DNA from: a virus
IMG/VR virus record: IMGVR_UViG_3300012350_000002
Location: 1-49,166 of that record
Strand: one strand, 5' to 3'
DNA length: 49,166 nt
The notes beneath the pieces were generated by a model. That model saw nothing but the letters and a program-made list of their open reading frames with translations, had not been told where the DNA came from and did not search any database. Below are positions 8,241 through 17,598 of this stretch, in pieces (within the stretch, counting starts at the first letter, position 1; every line of letters starts with the position of its first letter). Both the position numbers and the translations under genes were made by a program.

Positions 8241-8584
8241 CGATTCGGTCCGGAGCCCTGCGCCATCGGGTGACGATCCAATCGCGCGCGACGACGCAGA
8301 CGGCGAGCGGACAGCCCACTTGGAACTGGACCACCTTCGCAACGGTGTGGTCCTCGGTGGAGCCGCTGCTCGGTGGGGGCGAAGTGCTTGCGGCGGCGCA
8401 GCGTCAAGCACGCGTGCCGACCCGCTTTCGCATCCGCTACCTGACCGGCGTTCTGCCCAGCATGCGCATCCTCTGGGATGGGCGGCTCTTCGACATCAAA
8501 GAGGTCCAGCAGCCGCGCGGGATCGAGTACGAGATGATCCTCATCACCGAGGAGCTCGTTGGCGTGCAAGCGAGCTGGGGGTGA
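8237..8584 (+). CDS. Head-tail joining (head closure) protein
   Basis: 115 residues. The pattern RSGALRHRVTIQSRATTQTA, followed by WSSVEPLLGGGEVLAAAQRQA and RILWDGRLFDIKEVQ, matches the Phage_H_T_join (SPP1 gp16-like) family of small beta-barrel head-closure proteins. GTG 8237 overlaps the preceding stop (GTGA) with GAGG five bases upstream; GTG 8231 is an alternative. Confidence 0.88.
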   Translation: MTIRSGALRHRVTIQSRATTQTASGQPTWNWTTFATVWSSVEPLLGGGEVLAAAQRQARVPTRFRIRYLTGVLPSMRILWDGRLFDIKEVQQPRGIEYEMILITEELVGVQASWG

Positions 8585-8593
8585 AGTGGGGCC

Positions 8594-9088
8594 ATGCCGA
8601 ACGAGTTCAAGATCGAAGGGCTTGAAGAGTTGCGCGAGAAGCTCGAGGGGCTCGGCGCCATTGCGGGGCAGAAGGTCGTTGCGAGCGCCGCGCGTGCGGC
8701 GATGCAGCCGGTGCTCGACGAGGCGGTGCGCCTCGTGCCGAAGAAGACTGGGCTTCTTGCCAAGACGCTCCGCCTCACGGCGACCAAGCCAAAGAGCGGG
8801 GACATTGTGGCCTCGGCCGGCATCGCCATGCGCGCCAAGGTGAAGGACGAGATCCCCGTCGAGGAAGGGTTTCAGGGACCGGCGCTCGACGTGAAGGTGA
8901 AGGGCGCGGGCTGGCGCTGGCACTTTGTCGAGTTCGGCGTGCCGTCGCGCGGCATCCCGGCGCATCCGTTTTTGCGTCCCGCCATGAGCACGAAGGTGAC
9001 CCAAGTCGTCGAGATCTTTCGCGCCGCCCTCGAGAAGAAGGTCCTCGCGGCGATTCGCAAACAGGGCAAGGCGAAGGCCGGGGGGTGA
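8594..9088 (+). CDS. HK97 gp10-like tail completion protein
   Basis: 164 residues. It begins with the family pattern IEGLEELREKLEGL, continues with VPKKTGLLAKTL, and has HFVEFGVPSRGIPAHPFLRPAM near 112-134, the diagnostic segment of the HK97-gp10/minor tail family. It lies between the joining protein and the tail terminator, the conserved order in siphophages. Confidence 0.92.
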   Translation: MPNEFKIEGLEELREKLEGLGAIAGQKVVASAARAAMQPVLDEAVRLVPKKTGLLAKTLRLTATKPKSGDIVASAGIAMRAKVKDEIPVEEGFQGPALDVKVKGAGWRWHFVEFGVPSRGIPAHPFLRPAMSTKVTQVVEIFRAALEKKVLAAIRKQGKAKAGG

Positions 9089-9091
9089 CAG

Positions 9092-9475
9092 GTGCGGACC
9101 GGCGAGCGCATCTACTCGATCCTCTCGGCGAACTCAGCCGTTGTGGCGCTCGTGGGCACGCGCATTACGCCGTCGGTCATGCCCGAGCTCCAGCCACAGC
9201 CGGCGATCGTGTACACGGTCGTATCCAACGACCCGGTGCCGACGGTCGACGGAGCCTCGTTTCTTCGCCACTCGATCGTGCAGATCGATTGCTACTCGTT
9301 CGAGTACGACCTCTCGCACGCGGTGGCCGATGCGGTCGAGGCAGCTTTGAGCGGCTACGACGTTCCGGCCGTCGTGTCGGTTACGCTCGAATCGACGCGC
9401 GATGTGTCGGAGGAAGGGGTCACGCAGTACCAACGCGTTATGCTTCAATTCTCAATTTGGGGAGGAGATAAGTAG
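9092..9475 (+). CDS. Tail terminator (DUF3168-like)
   Basis: 127 residues. GERIYSILSANSAVVALVGTRI followed by QPAIVYTVVSNDP and VQIDCYSF is the usual arrangement of DUF3168 tail terminator proteins, which cap the tail tube. The GTG start has a G-rich site (GGGGGGTGACAG) immediately upstream. The next gene, the tail tube, begins three bases after the stop. Confidence 0.88.
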   Translation: MRTGERIYSILSANSAVVALVGTRITPSVMPELQPQPAIVYTVVSNDPVPTVDGASFLRHSIVQIDCYSFEYDLSHAVADAVEAALSGYDVPAVVSVTLESTRDVSEEGVTQYQRVMLQFSIWGGDK

Positions 9476-9477
9476 CC

Positions 9478-9921
9478 ATGCCGAGCAAAGCAACGAGTGG
9501 GCAGAAAGTACAATTCGAACGGGGCGACGGGGCGACGACGGAGGTCTTTACCAAGGTCGCTGAGATCACGACCTTCACCGGTCCTTCGCGAACGGCCAAA
9601 GAGATCGACGTGACGAGCGTCGACTCGGACGCGATGGAGTACATCGCGGGGATCATGGACTCGGGGGAGATGAGCCTCGATGGCAACTTCGTTGCGTCGG
9701 ACACGATGCAGCAAGGGCTTGCCGCCGACCTCACCAATCGCGTGCGTAGGAACTTCAAGTTCCTGCTCAACGACCATCCGACGACGCCGACGAGCATCTC
9801 GTTCACCGCCTTGGTGAAGGCGTTTTCAATCAAGGGCGGGGTGAACGCGAAGCTCGACTTCACGTGCTCGCTCCGGCTGACCGGGACGCCGACGATCGTC
9901 TACGCCGCGGCAGTGCCGTGA
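9478..9921 (+). CDS. Major tail tube protein
   Basis: 147 residues, beta-rich, without membrane segments. EIDVTSVDSDAMEYIAGIMD and the closing SLRLTGTPTIV fit phage tail tube proteins of the lambda gpV type. A strong ribosome-binding site (GGGGAGGAGAT) lies before the ATG, as expected for an abundant structural protein. It is followed directly by the chaperone pair. Confidence 0.85.
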   Translation: MPSKATSGQKVQFERGDGATTEVFTKVAEITTFTGPSRTAKEIDVTSVDSDAMEYIAGIMDSGEMSLDGNFVASDTMQQGLAADLTNRVRRNFKFLLNDHPTTPTSISFTALVKAFSIKGGVNAKLDFTCSLRLTGTPTIVYAAAVP

Positions 9922-10265
9922 TGGCGCCGCTCAATAAAGAAGCCATCCTCGCCGCAGTCGATCGCAAGTTCGTCGATGTCGAGGTGGCCGAGTGGGGCGG
10001 CTCTGTCCGTCTCGGCTCGATGAACGCGGAAGAGCGGCTCGAGTACGAGGAGATCATTCAGGCGAACGGCACGAATCGAAACCATTCGATGGGGGCGATG
10101 CTCGTCCGGTCGATTCGCGACGAGAGTGGCGAGCGCCTCTTCACGGACGAGGACATCGCGGCGCTCTCGAGAAAGGACCCGCGGATTCTTCTCGACCTCT
10201 ACAAGAGGGCGGCCGATTTGAACGTGCTTTCGGAGAAGAGCGCGGAGCAAACCAAGGGGGAATGA
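9921..10265 (+). CDS. Tail assembly chaperone, first frame (gpG-like)
   Basis: 114 residues, acidic and helical, with LGSMNAEERLEYEEII and LFTDEDIAALSRKDP. Its position between tail tube and tape measure is the conserved slot for tail assembly chaperones. The start overlaps the tube stop (TGATG). Its 3' end contains five consecutive G residues before GAATGA, and the next gene lies in the -1 frame, so a frameshift fusion like lambda gpGT is possible, though separate initiation at ATGA is equally plausible. Confidence 0.75.
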   Translation: MAPLNKEAILAAVDRKFVDVEVAEWGGSVRLGSMNAEERLEYEEIIQANGTNRNHSMGAMLVRSIRDESGERLFTDEDIAALSRKDPRILLDLYKRAADLNVLSEKSAEQTKGE

Positions 10266-10603
10266 GTGGGCGGCCGGGGCAAAGATTCGCGCATCGTCTC
10301 GCGCTCGCACTCGGAAGAGTCGACGTGTGTCGGATGCTGCGCGAGATCACGTCTGAAGACTTCGCCAAGTGGGAAGCGTACTTCCTGCTCGAGCCATTTG
10401 GCCCGCTCGGCGAGGACGTGCGCACGGCTCGCGTGTGTGCCGCGGTCGCCAACTTTTCCCAGTATCGCAAGGAAGACCGGTCCCTCTGGTCGCCGAGCGA
10501 GTTCATGCCCGTCTCTCCCCGAGAGCAGGAGCCGGAGATCGAAGGGCTCGGCGGGGACCTTGTCCGAGCGTTCAAGTCCGCCGGCGCGATCGTGGTGAAC
10601 TGA
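10262..10603 (+). CDS. Tail assembly chaperone, second frame (gpT/DUF4035-like)
   Basis: 113 residues. The segment REITSEDFAKWEAYFLLEP with a following GPLGEDVRTA resembles the DUF4035/Phage_tail_T domain found in the downstream part of gpGT chaperones. The ATG overlaps the previous stop and lies in the -1 frame relative to it. It probably coats the tape measure protein before tube polymerisation. Confidence 0.75.
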   Translation: MSGRPGQRFAHRLALALGRVDVCRMLREITSEDFAKWEAYFLLEPFGPLGEDVRTARVCAAVANFSQYRKEDRSLWSPSEFMPVSPREQEPEIEGLGGDLVRAFKSAGAIVVN

Positions 10604-10604
10604 C

Positions 10605-12842
10605 ATGCCGACCATCGCCGATCTCGTCGTTCGGATGGATGTGGACTCGGCGAAGTTTCGCTCCGAGATCACGAAGGTCCAGAATCAAATCGACCAGTTG
10701 AAAGGGAAAGCCGAGGAGACGAACAGCATCCTCAAGGAGTTCAAGGAAGCTTTCGAATTCGAAATCGTCAAAGAGGCGGCGATGAAGCTCTTCGAGTTCG
10801 CGAAGGCGGGCGGCGAAGCGGCCGACCGGATGTCTCGTCTCAGCGAACAGGTAGGCGTCGAGATCGGCGCCTTATCGGAGCTCTCCTACGCGGCGCAAGT
10901 GACGCAGGTCGGGACCGAGACGCTCGCAACGGGCCTCATCCGCATGTCGAAGAGCATGGGTCAGGCAGGCGACAACTCGACGACCGCGACGCGTGCGTTC
11001 AAGGCGATCGGTGTTGAGATTCGCGACTCGGCGGGGAAGCTCCGCGACGTCAACCAGGTATTCAACGAGGTTGCCGAGCGCTTTAGCCGCATGGAAGACG
11101 GCGCGACGAAGACCGCGATTGCCGTTGCGATCTTCGGACGGGGCGGCGCCGAGCTCATTCCGATGTTGAACAAGCTCACCGGCAAGTCGGCGGAGTTCGC
11201 CAAGGAGGCAGAAAACATCGGCTACAAGCTCGACGAGAATGCGAAGAAAGCGGCGAACGAGTTTCAAGAGAGCCTGACGCGAATGCATCTCGCGATGGAG
11301 TCGCTCTCCATGCAGATCGCGGTGAAGCTCTCGCCGATGTTCAAAGAACTTGCCGACGCGATCGTGAAGTCGGACGACGCTAGTAAGGCGTTCAAGTTCG
11401 TGGTCGATGCCCTTGTCCTTGTTTTTAGGTCCGTTGGGTCGGTTGTGATCGGAGTGATCGCCGACTTGGAAGTCTGGCGCGATGCCGTCGGGGCTACGAT
11501 CGCCGCGGGGATCTTGGCCGCAACGGGCGAGTTCACGAAGGCAAAGAACACGCTGAAGCAGGGCATGAAAGACATCGAAGGCGATTTGGAGAGGAATCAA
11601 AAGCGACTCGAAGACTTATGGAAGCCCCCGGAAAACGACGAGGACAAATGGGGCGTCGACATTTTCAAGATCGACCCGAAGTTTCAGGCCGAGTCGAGCG
11701 AGGCCGAGCGCGCGATGAAGCGCGCCTTCGAGACGCTCGAGCACATGGTCGAGCAGCACCAAGAGAAGATGGCGAAGCTTCAGAACGGCTACGAGTTCGG
11801 CGCGGTCGGCGAAATGCGCTACCGGCTCGAAGCGGGCGACCTCGCGAAGGCGCTCGCCCTCGTCGGTGACAAGGCGAATTACTTTCGGCAGAAGATCATG
11901 GAGCTGACGACGGCCGAGGCGCAGGCAACGGCCGAGGCGGAGCGCAACAAAGAAGCGCAGGGAGCGTTCAAGGCATTGACGGCCGAAGTGGACAACTTGC
12001 ACGCGGCGCTCGCGAAGAAAGCCGACGGGCAACTCGCCGCGATGATTCAAAAGATCGCGAGCCCCGAGATGGCGGCGAACCTGAGCAAGCTCGACGCGGC
12101 GACGCGGCAGGTCTTCATCGACGATCTTGAGAAGGGCGCGGCCGAGATCGACAAGTTCAATGCGCGGCAAAAGGAACTTGCCGAGTACGAGCGCCAAGAC
12201 GCGGAAGTGAAGGAGGCGGCGATTGCCATTCACAAGAAGGGGCACTCCGCACTCGAGGAGTACAACGACGAGGTGGAGCGACTAAACAAGCTCCTGGGAG
12301 AAGGGCTGTCCCAAGAGGACCTTGCACTCGGGATGAAGCACGCCAAGGACAAGTTCATTACCGAAGGCGGCGAGATGACCGACTTCACCAAGGAGATGAG
12401 CCAGAGCATCTCGGAGGGCTTTCAAAAGGATCTTTTCGACAGCTTCGACCATGGGCTCGACAACATGGTCAACTCGTTCATCACGGCGCTCGAAAAGATG
12501 CTCGCCGCGGCCATCGCGAAGGACATTCTAGGCGGCATTCTCGGACTCGGCCCGCAGGGTGGATGGGGCACGAACGCGCTCAACAGTCTCGGCATCTCGA
12601 TCGGCGCGACCGACAAGAAGGCCGGGGGCGGACCGGTGCAGATGGGGCAGGCGTACATGGTCGGCGAGCAAGGCCCCGAGATGTTCGTCCCGGCGATGTC
12701 GGGCAACATCGTCCCGAACGGGGGCGGCACACCCTCGTCGTCGCAGACCGTGCGGCACATCCTCGAGGTCGCCGACCACGGGCACCGAACGGTGCGCGAT
12801 ATCTGGGAAGGCTTTCTCGCCGACGAGGCGGCGAATCGATGA
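10605..12842 (+). CDS. Tail tape measure protein
   Basis: 745 residues, largely alpha-helical. The N-terminus (ADLVVRMDVDSAKFRSEI) and early coiled coil are typical of tape measures. A hydrophobic segment near 260-285 (KFVVDALVLVFRSVGSVVIG) may be the membrane-inserting part. The C-terminus carries AYMVGEQGPEMFVPAMSG, a conserved tape-measure ending. By the usual ~1.5 angstrom per residue this predicts a tail of roughly 110 nm (inference). Confidence 0.95.
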   Translation: MPTIADLVVRMDVDSAKFRSEITKVQNQIDQLKGKAEETNSILKEFKEAFEFEIVKEAAMKLFEFAKAGGEAADRMSRLSEQVGVEIGALSELSYAAQVTQVGTETLATGLIRMSKSMGQAGDNSTTATRAFKAIGVEIRDSAGKLRDVNQVFNEVAERFSRMEDGATKTAIAVAIFGRGGAELIPMLNKLTGKSAEFAKEAENIGYKLDENAKKAANEFQESLTRMHLAMESLSMQIAVKLSPMFKELADAIVKSDDASKAFKFVVDALVLVFRSVGSVVIGVIADLEVWRDAVGATIAAGILAATGEFTKAKNTLKQGMKDIEGDLERNQKRLEDLWKPPENDEDKWGVDIFKIDPKFQAESSEAERAMKRAFETLEHMVEQHQEKMAKLQNGYEFGAVGEMRYRLEAGDLAKALALVGDKANYFRQKIMELTTAEAQATAEAERNKEAQGAFKALTAEVDNLHAALAKKADGQLAAMIQKIASPEMAANLSKLDAATRQVFIDDLEKGAAEIDKFNARQKELAEYERQDAEVKEAAIAIHKKGHSALEEYNDEVERLNKLLGEGLSQEDLALGMKHAKDKFITEGGEMTDFTKEMSQSISEGFQKDLFDSFDHGLDNMVNSFITALEKMLAAAIAKDILGGILGLGPQGGWGTNALNSLGISIGATDKKAGGGPVQMGQAYMVGEQGPEMFVPAMSGNIVPNGGGTPSSSQTVRHILEVADHGHRTVRDIWEGFLADEAANR

Positions 12843-13072
12843 TGCGCGTCTATCCGCTCGGGCTCTGCCGCGCCGGGGGCGGAGCGCTCTTTCTCCTCGA
12901 GGGGGCGCCGCCCGCGGCGGGCGTCGTGTGGACGCTGAGCGGCACTGCCGGCGGGACGCTCACGCCGCTCGCTAACGCGACGAGCGGGGCGGGTGTGGCC
13001 CTCGCCAAGTGGAACGGCACGGGCGCGACAGCGGGCGGCACGCTGACCGTGGGGGCCCAAGTCTATGCGTAG
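12839..13072 (+). CDS. Small glycine-rich tail-region protein
   Basis: 77 residues, rich in Gly, Ala and Thr with a beta-strand pattern (GGTLTPLANATSGAGVALAKW). It starts at the ATG overlapping the tape measure stop and ends eight bases inside the next gene. It is probably a minor tail-tip component by position; no family is recognised. Confidence 0.6.
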   Translation: MMRVYPLGLCRAGGGALFLLEGAPPAAGVVWTLSGTAGGTLTPLANATSGAGVALAKWNGTGATAGGTLTVGAQVYA

Positions 13073-14030
13073 TCTCGTCGCTGGCCCGGTGACCGTCCAC
13101 TCGATCGACCCGCTCGACTCGTCGCTCGTCTTGGACAGCTTCGGTGTGTGGATCGACCGGCTCGGGTTCGTTGTGCGGTCGTCGAGCGGCACGCATCCTT
13201 CGCAGCTATACGCCGTGCAGCTCGATGGAGCGGCGATTCGCATCGGTGGACAAGTGGGGCCGGGCGCGGCGACGCCGTGGGCGCTCGGCTGGTCGCCGAC
13301 GGTCGGCACGCCTCGCCCCGCGGTTGTGTGGTTTGCCGGCTACTGGCAAGAGCTCGAGCTACCCTCTTGCGCGCGCCGGACTGAAATCTCTTCTGGGACG
13401 GTGTCGCCGGTTCTCACGGCCTTCGGCGTCATGCAGACGCGCATGATTCGCGCGGGCGGGACCAACAGGATCTTTGCATGTCCACTGGCGGGCGGAAGCG
13501 ACTCGACGGAGTTCACCTTTGCGAGTCTGCCGGGCGGGACCGATCTCGAATACCTCGCCTATGCCGGGCAAGTCGGCGGGCACCATCGATGGTGGGCGGG
13601 CTCACGGACGACGGGCTTCGTTTGCCTCTACGACGCGACCGCCATGATCGAAGTCTCCGGCCATCGGACCAAGCTCGGCGCCGGCTTCAAGTCGATGGGC
13701 TATTCGGTCAAGCACGACATCTTTATCGTGCACCGCTTCGAGTCGAGCGAGGACCATCTCTACGTCTACGCGAACGAGCCGGTCGCCACGGCCATCACCG
13801 CGCCGACGTTTGCGGGAGCGGTGAAGCGCGGCGAAGTGCCGGTGGCTTCGGTGACCGTGACGGGCGCCGATGGTGAACCATGCGCCGGGCGTAACGTGGG
13901 GTTTGCCGCGACTTCGGGGAGCTTCGACCCCGCGGTGGCAGCGACCGATGCGGCCGGCATTGCCCGCTCGAACTATCACGCGCCGTTTACCGCGGGAACC
14001 GACCCGCTCACCGCAACCTTGGTGCAGTGA
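13065..14030 (+). CDS. Tail-tip protein with C-terminal Ig-like domain
   Basis: 321 residues. The first two thirds are beta-rich with repeated aromatic strands (GHHRWWAGSRTTGFVCLYD) resembling a propeller-like fold. Residues about 245-321 (EVPVASVTVTGADGEPCAGRNV to ATLVQ) look like a bacterial Ig-like (Big_1) domain, common on phage surfaces. Overlaps with both neighbours indicate co-translation. Confidence 0.65.
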   Translation: MRSLVAGPVTVHSIDPLDSSLVLDSFGVWIDRLGFVVRSSSGTHPSQLYAVQLDGAAIRIGGQVGPGAATPWALGWSPTVGTPRPAVVWFAGYWQELELPSCARRTEISSGTVSPVLTAFGVMQTRMIRAGGTNRIFACPLAGGSDSTEFTFASLPGGTDLEYLAYAGQVGGHHRWWAGSRTTGFVCLYDATAMIEVSGHRTKLGAGFKSMGYSVKHDIFIVHRFESSEDHLYVYANEPVATAITAPTFAGAVKRGEVPVASVTVTGADGEPCAGRNVGFAATSGSFDPAVAATDAAGIARSNYHAPFTAGTDPLTATLVQ

Positions 14031-15520
14031 TGGCCCTTCGGCGCGCGTTTCGAGCCCAAGACAGGCTCACTTATGCGATGTGGCCATCGCCGGCGGCGCC
14101 GCCGCTCATCCACTACCACGACGAGCTCATCTCCTCGCCGCGCATCTACCAAGAGCAACTGGCCTCCATGGCGAGTTCCTACAAGCCCGGCGTCATCTTC
14201 GTCACGCCCGACGCGAACGTGAATGGCCCAACGACGATTCACTTCCTCGGCACGACCAATCAGGTTGCATGGCCCGGCTGGAATGCTGTGCGGTGGCGCT
14301 TCGATGGCCAGATCGGAGCGCTGCTCGGCGTCGACCACACGGCGTTCGGGAGCGGCATCTACTATCAGCAGATGATCGCGGGGGCCGACGGCTCGCTCTG
14401 GTGGTTCGGCGCGCTCGCGACCGTGTATCACGGCGGCCCGATGCAGATCGATCCCGCGACGCTCGCCGAAATCGGCACGACGTCGCCGTACCCGGTGAGT
14501 TCCTTTCTCGACAAGCACGGCAATAACCCGATCGACATCCAGGATTTCAGCATCGATCGAGGACGCGACCGCTTCTTCGTTCGGTGGAGCACCGATTACG
14601 TCGGCGAGATCGAAGTCTACGAGCTTTCGACCCGCACGTACCTCACATCGATCTACGCGCCGAACGAGACGAACGGAGTCGTTCTCACGCACGACGGGTA
14701 CATCTACCTTGTCGACAAGGCGGATTGGATTTCTGTCTACGATTACGCGGGCAATTCGCACGGCTCCTTTCGCAACCCGCGGCGGCAAAACTATGTAGGC
14801 GGCTACGGCGGCATCGTTTACGGCTGGGATCGGTACTACAAGCGGCTGCTGTTTTTGGGCGGCATCCAGGACGCCGCCGACGGCGCGTGCAAGTGCCGCA
14901 TCTGGGGCTACTACCCCGTGCCCGATGCGGCAGGCGTGACGGCGCCCGTTCCTCGCCAAGCACCGCGCCACGGCCGGCGCGTGTACGTCTTCTCTCACGC
15001 ATACGGGGAGGGTGGCGAGGCGCTTGCCTCGCGCGGCTCGACGGCGACAGGGCTCGACGTCGTGTCGGGCGTTACCGACCAAGACGGCGACGCGATTCTC
15101 TCGCTCACCGGCGGAACGCCGGGCTCGCTCTCCGTGTCGATCGCGGTCGACGTGAATACGACGCCGGCGGATACGGCGGAGACGGACCCCGCGGCGATCG
15201 TGGGGCGCACGTTGCAACTCACGATGAACCAGCCCGCGACGGTGACGCAGTCGTCGCCGCCGAGCTATGCGCACACGTCCCCGATCCCTTGTCAGGTGAC
15301 GATTGGTTCGAACGGCGTCTCGCCCTACACGGCGGTCTTTTCTTTCGACACGGGGAGCCTGGCTCACGTCGAGGTGTCGGTGAGCGGAGCCGGTCCGGTC
15401 CTCTCGACGACGGTCACGCTCGGCATTCAAACGTGGAACGTCGCGGTCGTCGTGACCGACTCAGCGGGGACACCGAATCACGGGCAGGCCAGTAAGCAGG
15501 GAGGAATCGGCGTAACATGA
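14030..15520 (+). CDS. Tail-associated beta-propeller-like protein with Ig-like domains
   Basis: 496 residues from ATG 14030 (GTG 14027 is an alternative). Residues 60-310 carry repeated strands of the type VVLTHDGYIYLVDKADWISVYDY and FFVRWSTDYVGEIEVYEL, suggesting a propeller. From about residue 315 two Ig-like segments follow (ATGLDVVSGVTDQDGDAIL and the C-terminal segment after PIPCQVTIGSNGVSPYTAVF). It may be a paralogue in architecture of the preceding gene. Likely exposed on the tail tip; function unknown. Confidence 0.6.
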   Translation: MALRRAFRAQDRLTYAMWPSPAAPPLIHYHDELISSPRIYQEQLASMASSYKPGVIFVTPDANVNGPTTIHFLGTTNQVAWPGWNAVRWRFDGQIGALLGVDHTAFGSGIYYQQMIAGADGSLWWFGALATVYHGGPMQIDPATLAEIGTTSPYPVSSFLDKHGNNPIDIQDFSIDRGRDRFFVRWSTDYVGEIEVYELSTRTYLTSIYAPNETNGVVLTHDGYIYLVDKADWISVYDYAGNSHGSFRNPRRQNYVGGYGGIVYGWDRYYKRLLFLGGIQDAADGACKCRIWGYYPVPDAAGVTAPVPRQAPRHGRRVYVFSHAYGEGGEALASRGSTATGLDVVSGVTDQDGDAILSLTGGTPGSLSVSIAVDVNTTPADTAETDPAAIVGRTLQLTMNQPATVTQSSPPSYAHTSPIPCQVTIGSNGVSPYTAVFSFDTGSLAHVEVSVSGAGPVLSTTVTLGIQTWNVAVVVTDSAGTPNHGQASKQGGIGVT

Positions 15521-15539
15521 CGACCCGGGGGGCGAAGCA

Positions 15540-16124
15540 GTGACCATTTCGGCGAGCTCGACGCTGACCGTTGCCGACCAGACGCCGGTCAGTGTCTCGA
15601 CGTCGACCGTCGTCCTTGCCGCCTCGGCGCCCCCCATGACCACGGGCGGACCGGGCTCGCCACTCCCGGACGGCTCGGGGGTCTATCCCGGCGGCAGGCT
15701 GGTGCACCCAACGCTCGGCACGTACGACTATCCAGCGACCCCGACCGAGACGGTGAACGTACTGGGCGGAGTCATTGTGGCGCCGATTTGGTCGCACGCG
15801 ATGACCCTCGGCGGGGGCGTCGATACGCTGTGGCCGGGGTTCAAACGCGACACTCGGGTGATCGAGCGGTGGGTGCATGGGCAGACGGGCGGGCCGATTG
15901 CGCATCTTTTGGCGCTCCTCGCGATGTGGCAGAACCCGCCCGACCCGTCCGCCGCGTCCTATGTCGTGTGGTCGCCCTCTTACGCGACGACGGCCTCGTA
16001 CAACGTCGCGCTCGTGGGGGTCCGCTCGGGTGGGCAGGAGATCACGATCGACCAGCGGCTACGCCGCTACGGCTTCGCGTCCTCCCCCGTCGAGCTCGAG
16101 CTTCGGATCATCAGCGATGCGTAG
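15540..16124 (+). CDS. Tail-tip protein, unknown family
   Basis: 194 residues starting at GTG 15540 after a G-rich site. The N-terminus is Ser/Thr-rich; the remainder (IVAPIWSHAMTLGGGVDTLWPGFKRD, LRRYGFASSPVELELRI) looks like a compact beta domain as in distal-tail proteins. It sits just before the predicted hub protein, where a Dit-like protein is expected. The assignment is by position only. Confidence 0.5.
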   Translation: MTISASSTLTVADQTPVSVSTSTVVLAASAPPMTTGGPGSPLPDGSGVYPGGRLVHPTLGTYDYPATPTETVNVLGGVIVAPIWSHAMTLGGGVDTLWPGFKRDTRVIERWVHGQTGGPIAHLLALLAMWQNPPDPSAASYVVWSPSYATTASYNVALVGVRSGGQEITIDQRLRRYGFASSPVELELRIISDA

Positions 16125-17598
16125 CGACATCGCGCCGCCCGCCGATACGACGCGTGTCCGCGGGTCGGTCACCGTGACCTACTACGGCACGGGGTCCCTT
16201 GCCGACCTCCTCGCCGGCACCGCGGGCGGAGCGCGCGACTTAACGGCTTACGTTCAGTCGGTGAGTCAGACCGACTCGCAGGCGACGGTCAAGATCGCTT
16301 TCCAAGGGCCGGAGTTTACGGGGGCGAACAGGCTGAAGCCCGGGCGCCCCGTCGCGATCAGCGTCGGAGCGGGGCTTCTCTTCCAAGGACCCATCGATGC
16401 GGTGTCGGGTGACCGGGAGGTGCGCCAAGCCGGGCAGACGCGGCGCGAAGTGACGCTCACCGTGCGCCGGCGCGACGCGATGCCCTGGTGGCGAGACGTG
16501 CGCCGCATGTCTCCCGTGTTCTCCGCGGGCGTCGAGCTTGGCTCGATGGCGCGGTCCATCGCCTCGGCGAGCATCGGACTCACCGATGCTGAGGTGAACA
16601 TTCCCGACCTCGGCGTCACGCTCGCGCACGGTACCGCCCAGCTCGTCGACCTCAACGCGTGGGACATGCTGACCTTGGTCCTCGCGCCAGGGCTACGCGA
16701 GCCGTGGGTCGATGGGCGCGGCGTCTTGAAGTCGATCTCGCGCGACGTGCGCCGGCCGGGGGATATCGAATTGACGGCCGAGCAGATCGTCGATGTGACG
16801 AGCTCGACGTCGCGACCCCCGATGACCACCTACCGGGTGAAGTGGCTCGACCCGAGTCTCTCGTACGTGGCGCAGCAGGAGCAATCGCTCGGGCAGACGA
16901 CCATCACGTGCGGCTTCTTCAAGCAGCACGAATCGGTGGACGTCTGGTTCTCCGAGGACCGGAAGCAGCGCGCGGCGTCTCCGCGCCTCGTCGAGAAGAG
17001 TTCGATCAACGCGGGGCAGATCGGCAAGATCGCCGACGTCTCCTATCTGCCCATCGACCAGTACCACGGCCAGCTTCACGCCGACGCCGACCTCACTTGG
17101 TTTATCGCCTCGCTCTACGTCGAGATTGGCGCGCTCGTTGGTTCTGCCGCATTGCCCGACATCTCGCCGCCGTTCGGTGGCCCTGACATCAAAGTCGGCA
17201 ATCTCGTGCACAACGCGGCGCTCATGCTGCTTCTCTTCACGATCACCAAGGTCGGACACGGCGTGTATGAAGTTTGGGGCACACCCTACGACTACGTGCA
17301 CACGATGAACGAAGTCGAGGCGTACGACCAAGACGCGGAGGAGTGGCAAACCAAGCTCGAAGAGAAAGAGAACGACCTCATTCCGAATGAGACGATTGCG
17401 ACCGCTCTCGCGGTCAACGAACTCGTGTACGCGTCGCGCGAGGCGTCGAAGGCGACGCTCTCGATCGCCGACGACTACCGCATCGAGCGGGGCGACATTC
17501 TCACACGGCTCGGGCGGCGCTTCTACGTGACGGGCTACTCGCGCGACCTCTCGCGCGGAGCGGACTCCATTCTCAAGTGTGACGGGTTCTGGCTATGA
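16117..17598 (+). CDS. Probable tail hub / baseplate protein
   Basis: 493 residues. The N-terminal part (YVQSVSQTDSQATVKIAFQGP, RPVAISVGAGLLFQGPIDAV) has the pattern of hub proteins that bind the tube end, and the C-terminus (IERGDILTRLGRRFYVTGYSRDL) resembles the closing domain of gp27-like hubs. It overlaps the genes on both sides. No catalytic motif is visible. Tail hub is the best reading by order and pattern. Confidence 0.55.
   Translation: MRSDIAPPADTTRVRGSVTVTYYGTGSLADLLAGTAGGARDLTAYVQSVSQTDSQATVKIAFQGPEFTGANRLKPGRPVAISVGAGLLFQGPIDAVSGDREVRQAGQTRREVTLTVRRRDAMPWWRDVRRMSPVFSAGVELGSMARSIASASIGLTDAEVNIPDLGVTLAHGTAQLVDLNAWDMLTLVLAPGLREPWVDGRGVLKSISRDVRRPGDIELTAEQIVDVTSSTSRPPMTTYRVKWLDPSLSYVAQQEQSLGQTTITCGFFKQHESVDVWFSEDRKQRAASPRLVEKSSINAGQIGKIADVSYLPIDQYHGQLHADADLTWFIASLYVEIGALVGSAALPDISPPFGGPDIKVGNLVHNAALMLLLFTITKVGHGVYEVWGTPYDYVHTMNEVEAYDQDAEEWQTKLEEKENDLIPNETIATALAVNELVYASREASKATLSIADDYRIERGDILTRLGRRFYVTGYSRDLSRGADSILKCDGFWL

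Noticed and set aside
13976-15430. Long minus-strand open frame (484 codons)
   Set aside because: Arg-rich antisense shadow of two plus-strand tail genes.
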